Shown piece by piece: positions 1 through 6,334 of a stretch of 9,173 nt of DNA. A program made the position numbers and the translations under genes. This DNA is from JAIRLS01 sp031551455. GTDB taxonomy: Bacteria; Bacteroidota; Bacteroidia; Bacteroidales; UBA4181. Below the pieces are notes generated by a model. That model was given only the letters and a program-made list of their open reading frames with translations, was not told where the DNA came from and searched no databases. Every line of letters begins with the position of its first letter. Within the stretch, counting starts at the first letter, position 1. The stretch is taken from positions 1 through 9,173 of the forward strand of contig JAVBNP010000056.1 in the NCBI GenBank assembly GCA_031551455.1. Direction: 5' to 3'.

Positions 1-2408
1 TTACTCTTGTTCTGCTGATTTAGCAGAATCAAGTAAATGTTCTTTTCAGTCTGAACCAACAAATAATCTACATTCGGATTATCCGATTTGATCCGATTTC
101 GCGGCAATATCAACGTTGCTTTTTCTCCGTTGAACGTTCCTTGCGCAAAACCAACCGGTTGATGCGGACCTACTTTCGGAGTCACAAATCCGCGGGGAAA
201 AGCAATTTTTCCGTTCGAACGTAATTCCATTTCCGCAACCAGATAATCCATGATCCATCCCACCTGCCACCAAGCATGATGCGGAAAAAGTCCGGATCCC
301 CAATCGAAATCTTTCCAATAATAGGAAGCAACATGAGTCTTCGGATTCACAAATGCGTCTTTGCCCAAAGCTCCGGCCCTTGCCATATCCAAGAACAAGG
401 AATCTTTTGTTATCTCAAACATTCTGACAAACATTCCGGCATGACTTGCCAACAATATCGGTCCGCCGACTACGGCCGAACCGATGGCTCCTCCATGCTC
501 GAAACTAAGGCCGACTTGCGACAGTTGCCAATCTTTCCATTCTTTTCCTTTCCTGATTTTGGTTTCCGCGGTAGGGATCGGATAAGTGAAAATGGATGTG
601 GTGTACATTTGTGCCGTTTTAACGGCTGCATCGAGATATTTTTTGTTGTCGGTCAAATCGTACATGTCCAGCAAAGCCTGAGCGCTTTGTCCCGTTGCAA
701 AATCGTTGACAAAACGGGCATCGCCGCAAACTCCGAGAAAAGAGCCTTGTTCCGTCGCATTTTTCACAAACCAATCCGCACCCTTGATTGCTCCGTCCAT
801 GTATTTTCTATCTTTCAAAATTTCGTACGCAACATACAAACCGTAGAAAGTCGGGCGAAGGTCGGTTAAATCGGTAAAAATCGGTTGTCGGGTATCCCGG
901 TCAAACGCGACGGGCCAACTCCCGTCCTCGCGTTGCCAAGCGAGCAATCGGTCGGCTCCCGCTTTTAATTTCGACAACAGCTCCTTATCGTTCGGTTGAA
1001 ACAACAGGATGTTTCCGATGTCGATCAGCGTGTAATAGGTTAACCCGATGGGTTCGAATTGACTCCCCCACTCTTCCATAAATGTTTTCGACTTGGCTAA
1101 ATAGTACTGTCCCAGTGCGGCTCCTTCAAAAAAACCGGGTTCGCTTTGCTGCTGGGCAATCTTGAAATTTCTGATATACGGTATCCGGGTTTCTTTCAAC
1201 ACCTTATCGCCGGTTAATGCCGTCAACATCCATACCGCGGCTATATCCGAATTTTTCATCGCGTCGTTGTCCGATCCGTATGCACCGCCTCCGTAACCTT
1301 GAGCCCCTATTTTCGTTCCGTGATAATCTTCTTCATGCCATTGGGAGGTCTTATCATCCACCAAATAATCGTACATGGACTGTACCCGGTTGGTCAGCGA
1401 CATTTCCGTTGATCTCAAACGATCCGAATCCTTGAAGCGATAAACATCATAAACGGAATGTTTAAATGCTTGATACCAATCTCCTTTTTGCAGCGAAAAA
1501 CGATAATCGAACTTGAGGGTGTCGTTGATTTGACAGAGCGATCCTTCTTCGCCCAACACGGGATGATAAGCGGTAGGAACCAATTGCGAATCGGGATTCA
1601 TGTGGGAAAGGGCAATCCGCCATTTTTGGTTATGCCGGTTCTTATCGTGTTCGTATCGGGGACTTTCCTGCCCGGGTTCAATGATAACGGCCAACGTGCA
1701 ACTGTCTTGATCGGTTAAAGCCGCCATGGGGTTGGTTATGGTACTTTCGCGACAAAGCACCGGAAATTCGGGCAGTCCTTGTGCGTAAAGGTAACTCAAG
1801 GTAAAATTTTCATTCACCCGATTGCCTTGATAAAAGCCCGGAACAATCCCCCAAATTAATTCCGAAGGACCTATCCGGGCCGGGGTGACGGAAGACAAGG
1901 AATAATATCCTTTTTTTGCGGCGACAAATCGGGTTTTGACTCGAATATCGGAAGGATATTTCTCATCCAATTCCCAAGTAGTGATGATTCTGCCTATTTC
2001 AAGGTCTCGGGTGAACGAAACGCTTTGTCCGGTTTGGGTACAAGATTCGGGATAAAACTCGTATTTTTCCCCTGCCCGATTCATGGGCACCGCGGATGTG
2101 GCATTTTTGAAATTTTGCGGTAAATTCAAGGATGCCAAGTTGAAGTTTACCGTATCGCCGTTGCTTTGAACAATAAGTACCGAATCTTTACCGGGTTTCT
2201 CTTCGCTGAAAAACACAACCGTTTTTCCGTCGGGATGTCCCCACGGCAAATGCTTTTCTCCGGATTTAATTCGGAAAGACGTAACAACCCATCCTTCCGA
2301 TTTTTGAGTCCACTCTATTTTTATTGCGGCATTTTCCAGACGAACTTTTTTGTTGCATCCCGTCAAAATCAAATGAAACAACAGAAATGAAAAAATAACT
2401 TTCCGCAT
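1..2408 (-). CDS. Large lipoprotein, putative alpha/alpha-toroid carbohydrate-active enzyme (3' end outside window)
   Basis: I translated this frame by hand. It is open from ATG at 2406-2408 to the left edge, about 802 codons with no stop, so the C-terminus is missing; the TTA at bases 1-3 is out of frame. The start is set by a lipoprotein signal peptide: MRK, a hydrophobic stretch, then the lipobox LTGC with the lipidated Cys at residue 18. The ATG at 2416 is in another frame and soon hits a stop. Residues ~20-330 look beta-rich. Residues ~350-720 look like a helical toroid: YGGGAYGSDNDA (~371), FEGAALGQYYLAKSK (~432), LLAWQREDGSWP (~488), FATGQSAQALLDMYD (~572) and FPHHAWWQVGWIMDYL (~709). 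From ~725 it turns beta-rich again. This sandwich-toroid-sandwich order is common in glycoside hydrolases and polysaccharide lyases, and Trp/Gln/Asp-Gly-Ser-Trp motifs are typical of toroid enzymes. No family or catalytic residue is assigned. It is last in the visible operon and probably processes the imported glycan; this role is inference. Confidence 0.85.
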   Translation of the reverse strand, partial: MRKVIFSFLLFHLILTGCNKKVRLENAAIKIEWTQKSEGWVVTSFRIKSGEKHLPWGHPDGKTVVFFSEEKPGKDSVLIVQSNGDTVNFNLASLNLPQNFKNATSAVPMNRAGEKYEFYPESCTQTGQSVSFTRDLEIGRIITTWELDEKYPSDIRVKTRFVAAKKGYYSLSSVTPARIGPSELIWGIVPGFYQGNRVNENFTLSYLYAQGLPEFPVLCRESTITNPMAALTDQDSCTLAVIIEPGQESPRYEHDKNRHNQKWRIALSHMNPDSQLVPTAYHPVLGEEGSLCQINDTLKFDYRFSLQKGDWYQAFKHSVYDVYRFKDSDRLRSTEMSLTNRVQSMYDYLVDDKTSQWHEEDYHGTKIGAQGYGGGAYGSDNDAMKNSDIAAVWMLTALTGDKVLKETRIPYIRNFKIAQQQSEPGFFEGAALGQYYLAKSKTFMEEWGSQFEPIGLTYYTLIDIGNILLFQPNDKELLSKLKAGADRLLAWQREDGSWPVAFDRDTRQPIFTDLTDLRPTFYGLYVAYEILKDRKYMDGAIKGADWFVKNATEQGSFLGVCGDARFVNDFATGQSAQALLDMYDLTDNKKYLDAAVKTAQMYTTSIFTYPIPTAETKIRKGKEWKDWQLSQVGLSFEHGGAIGSAVVGGPILLASHAGMFVRMFEITKDSLFLDMARAGALGKDAFVNPKTHVASYYWKDFDWGSGLFPHHAWWQVGWIMDYLVAEMELRSNGKIAFPRGFVTPKVGPHQPVGFAQGTFNGEKATLILPRNRIKSDNPNVDYLLVQTEKNIYLILLNQQNKS

Positions 2409-2644
2409 TGACGCATTTTTATGTAACTTGATAACAGACATTTGATATAGATTTGATTTTTCGGGACGGATTCATTTTTAAATTAACCGAATATCGGATA
2501 TGATGCCTGAAAGGACAGAAATCCCGAGATGCCGCCATTCCGTGTGCTCCGGATTCGACTTCGCCGAATTCTTGCGTTATTCTCCGCTTCGATCGGAACG
2601 GTCGGGACATCCTTCAGACAACATATCCGAATAATCATTTAAAA
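2409..2644. other. Intergenic region without a convincing gene
   Basis: This 236-base gap lies between the stop of the DUF5018-type lipoprotein gene and the start of the large lipoprotein gene. I see no tRNA, no strong hairpin followed by a T-run, and no good match to the Bacteroidota promoter pattern TTTG-N19-TAnnTTTG. A 63-codon minus-strand frame (2419-2610) has no signal peptide or familiar motif and is probably noncoding. Small symmetric motifs occur at 2487-2497 (CCGA-ATA-TCGG) and 2491-2501 (ATATC-G-GATAT). The gap is long for this operon and could hold a second promoter or an mRNA processing site, but the sequence does not show one clearly. Confidence 0.5.
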
Positions 2645-4375
2645 CTAAAATTTAAGTAATCGATAACAATAAACTCCTTTGTTGATAAGGAATACATAGA
2701 AGAGCATGTCACCGCCGACCTGCTCCATTGCGAAACTGCCTGTGGCATACAGGTTCGGATTTGTCATGCTGTTCCACGGAATAACGGCCGAGGCAAGCGG
2801 AACATGTGTATTATCCGATGTGCGCTCCAACACTGCGAAGGAATAGGATCCGTCAACACTGACATTCATATCCTGACCGCCGGAACCGGCAAAGACGGCT
2901 ATCATATTTTTATTATCAAATGTAAATAATTTATGATAAAAATAGAACGGAGAAAACCATCCGTTAGATGTTTCCGGGAATAAACCGAAAGGCCCCATAA
3001 TGGAAGTTAAACTGCCGATATTGCCGTATCGTAAAAGATTACCTTCGGCAACGCCGTGCGCGCCAACGTAATATGGCGACTCCGGCTCCAATCCGAGCGG
3101 GGTCAAAATCTGGTAACCATTATATATAATGGGAACGCCGGTACCCACTATGGTCGGATTTTCAGCATCCACCGTACCGTTATTTATCTTCCACAGGTAA
3201 TGCTCGCCCTTGTCCGGTTGAGCAGCTTCAGGAGCAACAATTAAGCCTTTACCGCCCACATCTCCGAGAACTTGTACTTTACGACCGAAATTTACACCGC
3301 TGCCGTGGGGAATTTTGGCCAAGATTTCAGGCGCTTCGGTTGCGCTTGTCCACTTGAAGAGGATGAATTTGTCGGTACTCCAGCCGCCGTTGGTCAGAGA
3401 ACTTCCGATCATGTTTCCGGCATCGTCGTTGGTAACAAAGAACGGAACCGACTGAGTTGCGAAATTGCCTAAGAGACCCGTAACATTCAACTGTTTGTCG
3501 GTCGGTGTTCCATCCGACTTATTGATCAGCGTCCGTTGTCGGGCAATATTCAAGTAATCGCCTGCAATTGCAATTGAAGTGGGATTATAATCACGTCCGG
3601 AATACACCGAAAAATCCTGCTCCCACTTTGTCTTTAAGTAATACGCCGGCGCTTTTACCATCCATTTCTTTTCGGTAACTCCGTCTTCGGCGGTAACGGT
3701 ATATTCAACATCTTTGGTGAAGTCTTGCGGTACATCCGGATCGGGTTCAACAATCGAGCCTTTTGAAAGTTGGAAAACGGCAGGAGAAACCGTCATTTTT
3801 TCCGGAGTAAACCAAGCGGGCATCGCGGGCATAATGTATGAAACGGTTCCTGTTTCGCTGTCTATCCGGGCCGCGATTTGTATATCGCCCGCCGTACCCG
3901 GCGCACCTTGCGCTTCCTTCCATACATCAAGACGGAAAACCGTTATTTCTGCCGCATCGCTTGGCGGAGCAATCGGCGCCGCACGTGTAAATTCGACCGT
4001 CCATTTCTTTTCGGTGGCGTTTTGTGCGGTTACGATATACTCTACCGGATTTCTGAAATCCTGCTTTTCCGTTATGGCAGGTCTGAAAATCGCCTCCGGC
4101 GATACCGTAAGCGCGGTTGGAGCAACGTCACTTAATTCATCCCACGCCGTGTACGGAATCTCCTCTTCGAACGTAACTTTAGATGCGTATTTGTTTATTG
4201 TGCCCGTGTAAACGGTGGTTCCCATGGTAAGCGTGAAGGTGGTTATTTCCGCTTCTCTTTTGGGAGGATCATCATCCTTGCACGATGAAAAACACTGGAT
4301 AACAAACAAGACCGGCAATAATGCTACAGTCGCATTAAAATTTTTAAATCTTAACTTGTTTAACATGTTTAACAT
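2645..4375 (-). CDS. Surface lipoprotein of DUF5018 type with two tandem Ig-like repeats, putative PUL accessory glycan-binding protein
   Basis: The 576-residue protein ends at TAG 2645-2647. I prefer ATG at 4373-4375: it gives a normal lipoprotein signal peptide with lipobox FSSC and lipid Cys 32. ATG at 4366 would also work. An ATG at 4429 adds 18 hydrophobic, Phe-rich residues that look like translated leader. The Cys is followed by Lys-Asp-Asp-Asp, matching the lipoprotein export signal K-(D/E)2 known to send Bacteroidota lipoproteins to the cell surface. Residues ~42-132 and ~140-243 are two copies of one beta-rich module. Each opens with AEIT-F-L and closes with VEY-VTA followed by TEKKW-V. 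Residues ~244-576 have repeated beta-rich motifs with many Gly and Asn, suggesting a propeller-like fold. I recall this arrangement as DUF5018 proteins found beside SusCD pairs; the Pfam assignment is from memory. The position after susD suggests a surface glycan-binding role. No enzymatic motif is visible. Confidence 0.85.
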   Translation of the reverse strand: MLNMLNKLRFKNFNATVALLPVLFVIQCFSSCKDDDPPKREAEITTFTLTMGTTVYTGTINKYASKVTFEEEIPYTAWDELSDVAPTALTVSPEAIFRPAITEKQDFRNPVEYIVTAQNATEKKWTVEFTRAAPIAPPSDAAEITVFRLDVWKEAQGAPGTAGDIQIAARIDSETGTVSYIMPAMPAWFTPEKMTVSPAVFQLSKGSIVEPDPDVPQDFTKDVEYTVTAEDGVTEKKWMVKAPAYYLKTKWEQDFSVYSGRDYNPTSIAIAGDYLNIARQRTLINKSDGTPTDKQLNVTGLLGNFATQSVPFFVTNDDAGNMIGSSLTNGGWSTDKFILFKWTSATEAPEILAKIPHGSGVNFGRKVQVLGDVGGKGLIVAPEAAQPDKGEHYLWKINNGTVDAENPTIVGTGVPIIYNGYQILTPLGLEPESPYYVGAHGVAEGNLLRYGNIGSLTSIMGPFGLFPETSNGWFSPFYFYHKLFTFDNKNMIAVFAGSGGQDMNVSVDGSYSFAVLERTSDNTHVPLASAVIPWNSMTNPNLYATGSFAMEQVGGDMLFYVFLINKGVYCYRLLKF

Positions 4376-4459
4376 AATAATTTGATTAAAAAATAATACA
4401 TTTAGAAAAAAATAAATGAACCGCTGCAAAAGTCATTTATTGATGGCTCGGAAAAACGG

Positions 4460-4587
4460 AGCTGTTCAAAAAACCTGTTTTCGGCTCGTCATTGCGAGCA
4501 ATAGCGAAGCAATCCGGCTTGTATAACAACAGATTGCTTCGTCGTCCCTCCTCGCAATGACGTTCATTTTCGACTTTTTGAACAGCT
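4460..4587. repeat. 128-bp nested inverted repeat, MITE-like or intergenic palindromic element
   Basis: The element has three nested inverted-repeat pairs. The outer 13-bp arms are perfect (AGCTGTTCAAAAA at 4460-4472, complement at 4575-4587). The middle 12-bp arms are perfect (CGTCATTGCGAG at 4487-4498, complement at 4551-4562). The inner 10-bp arms are perfect (CGAAGCAATC at 4505-4514, complement at 4532-4541), with a 17-base loop. The spacers between arms do not pair well. It fills more than half of the 227-base gap between the SusD gene and the next lipoprotein gene, and no reading frame in it looks real. No target-site duplication is obvious. The CGTCATTGCGAG...GAAGCAATC core resembles dispersed repeats I recall from many bacterial genomes, but this was not searched. 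In RNA it would fold into a long hairpin, which could protect the susCD message or reduce readthrough. Confidence 0.8.
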
Positions 4588-4602
4588 TCATTTCATCCGG
4601 AG

Positions 4603-6318
4603 TTACCAATTTGGGTTTTGCTTTATATTGCCGCCCGATTTAATTACTTCATCGGCAGGAACAGGATATAAATCCATTTTTGGTTCAAATACACGTGTTT
4701 CGACAACAAACGGAGTATAATTAAATTCGGCATCGTTAACCTTAGCGACTTTCACTCCATTAATGTTTCCGCCAATTGCGGAAGCGCCTAAATTCCAACG
4801 TCGAACATCCCAATAGCGATGGTCTTCGAAAGCAAGCTCCACACGCCTTTCGTTCCGTAACTTTGTTCTGAATTCACCGGGCGTCATACCGATCGGAAAT
4901 TCGGGCATTTTGACATCCGAACGATTTCGAACCGTATTAACGGCATCGCGCGCCGACATGGTCAACGTCCCGTCGGTATAGTCGGGGCCGTATGCTTCGT
5001 TCATGGCTTCGGCGTAATTCAGATACATTTCCGCCAAGCGAAAATAAATCCATTGATGGTACGATTTTTCGTCTTTTGTAAGATCCAACCCCGGAATTAC
5101 GTAATTTTTCAAATAATAACCCGTTTTTGAAGTTTTATAAATCGGATTACCGTCTTTTCCGCCTTCCCATATTTCAACAACCCGTCCGTTAAATGTTGTG
5201 TTGTTGGTAACAACGGTCATGGCCAAACGAGGATCCCTGCCCGTATACGGATTTGCCTTTTGATTGGGATCATTCCAATCGAATGCGGATCCGTCGCTTT
5301 TCATTTCATAAGCATCTACCAGATTTTGAGTGGGACAGGTTCCGGTACCGCCGCCGTTGAAGCCTATCGAATAGTTGGCCTCCTCAAAAGTATTGAGCAA
5401 CCCTTTTCGACGCTCAAAAATCACTTCCTTGTTTTGTGCCGATCCGAGTGTGAACAGGGCCGAATAAGACGAATTCAATTGATAGGTTGCGGGAGCCATT
5501 TTTATGACTTCCCAAGCAGCTTCAGCGGCTTTGATCCAACGTTGTTGGCGATTGTTATCGGTGTAGCCGAGAACAGGATTGTTATTTCCCGGCTTGTTAA
5601 ACAGGTCGCTTGCCGCATAGAGCAGCGTACGCGCCTTCAAGGCTAACGCTGCGCCTTTGGTGGGGGCTCCCGCATCGGCTAACAACTGCGTTACGACAAG
5701 CTTATTGGCCGCAGTATCGCATTGATCCGTGATGTATTGAATACACTCCGAAAAATCGGCTCGATTCATTTTCATGATCTTGTCCGCATCTTTATTTACA
5801 TCCAACTTTTCGGTCACCAACGGAACGCCGGCATATCGTTTCACCAGTTCAAAATAATAAAACGCGCGCAAGAAAAACATTTCATTTCTCCACATTTTGG
5901 TTTTATACACGCGGTCGGCGTATGTCGTGGGATTACTCAGACGAAATTCCTCCCATGTCACATCATTGGTTAATTGAGTAAAATTATTTGCTTCGCGAAT
6001 ACCCGCATAACTTTTGATCCAAGCACTATCCGGATTCGTGTATTGATTCCAGTTTCCGATATTGAAGTTTTGAATTCGCTCGGATACGGTAACTTCTTCC
6101 GCTTCATCACATGCGGCAGCCATCCACGACCGTCCGATTGAATTGTAACCTTGGGGAAGGTTAACGTAAGCTGCGGCACGTAACGGCGGCAAATAATTCA
6201 TGTTCGATTTGATTTGATCCGCCGAACGGAACGTATATTCCTCGGGATCGGTAAAATCACACGCACAGCAACATAATCCTGCTATGATAAGAATACCTGC
6301 GTTTTTATATAGATTCAT
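4603..6318 (-). CDS. SusD/RagB family outer-membrane glycan-binding lipoprotein
   Basis: SusD proteins sit on the outside of the cell as a hinged lid over the SusC barrel and bind the oligosaccharide before import. This 571-residue protein is of normal family length. ATG at 6316-6318 gives a short signal peptide ending in a Cys-rich stretch (LCCCAC), with Cys 20 the likely lipid anchor. The acidic run after it (DFTDPEE) is consistent with surface export. The N-terminal part has the usual TPR-like helices (SWMAAACDEAEEV, WIKSYAGIREANNF, RNEMFFLRAFYYFELVKRYA-GVPLV). The C-terminal SusD_RagB region shows the hallmarks YLNYAEAMNEAYG (~432) and RNERRVELAFEDHRYWDVRRW (~488-508). It ends YPVPADEV...QNPNW, the typical SusD tail. 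It starts 16 bases after the SusC stop, so the two are surely cotranscribed. The ligand cannot be predicted from the sequence. Confidence 0.97.
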   Translation of the reverse strand: MNLYKNAGILIIAGLCCCACDFTDPEEYTFRSADQIKSNMNYLPPLRAAAYVNLPQGYNSIGRSWMAAACDEAEEVTVSERIQNFNIGNWNQYTNPDSAWIKSYAGIREANNFTQLTNDVTWEEFRLSNPTTYADRVYKTKMWRNEMFFLRAFYYFELVKRYAGVPLVTEKLDVNKDADKIMKMNRADFSECIQYITDQCDTAANKLVVTQLLADAGAPTKGAALALKARTLLYAASDLFNKPGNNNPVLGYTDNNRQQRWIKAAEAAWEVIKMAPATYQLNSSYSALFTLGSAQNKEVIFERRKGLLNTFEEANYSIGFNGGGTGTCPTQNLVDAYEMKSDGSAFDWNDPNQKANPYTGRDPRLAMTVVTNNTTFNGRVVEIWEGGKDGNPIYKTSKTGYYLKNYVIPGLDLTKDEKSYHQWIYFRLAEMYLNYAEAMNEAYGPDYTDGTLTMSARDAVNTVRNRSDVKMPEFPIGMTPGEFRTKLRNERRVELAFEDHRYWDVRRWNLGASAIGGNINGVKVAKVNDAEFNYTPFVVETRVFEPKMDLYPVPADEVIKSGGNIKQNPNW

Positions 6319-6334
6319 GACTTTTGCGATTTAA

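Noticed and set aside
1..3. TTA at the left edge as the stop codon of the large lipoprotein gene
   Set aside because: Hand translation from the ATG at 2408 puts codon boundaries at 3-5, so this triplet is out of frame; the gene continues beyond the window.
276..869. 197-codon plus-strand frame opposite the large lipoprotein gene
   Set aside because: The minus-strand frame here encodes clear toroid motifs continuous with a lipoprotein signal peptide, so the antisense frame is incidental.
2419..2610. 63-codon minus-strand frame in the gap between the two lipoprotein genes
   Set aside because: It has no signal peptide, no recognisable motif and an Arg/Ser-rich composition typical of chance translation.
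3714..4211. 165-codon plus-strand frame opposite the DUF5018-type gene
   Set aside because: It lies antisense within a well-supported gene and has no family features; it is a shadow of the opposite strand's codon pattern.
4376..4429. Start of the DUF5018-type gene at the ATG at 4429
   Set aside because: It would add an 18-residue Phe-rich extension before a complete lipoprotein signal peptide; the starts at 4375 or 4366 give normal signal lengths.
4380..4440. Promoter for the DUF5018-type gene: TTTG followed by a TAAATGTA-like box
   Set aside because: The spacer is about 22 instead of 19 bases and the -7 box matches poorly; in such AT-rich DNA this is within chance.
4460..4587. Reading the palindromic element as an ordinary rho-independent terminator
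   Set aside because: The arms are long and nested with unpaired spacers and a 17-base loop, and only a short T-run lies several bases beyond the stem on the transcribed strand; this does not fit a simple terminator.
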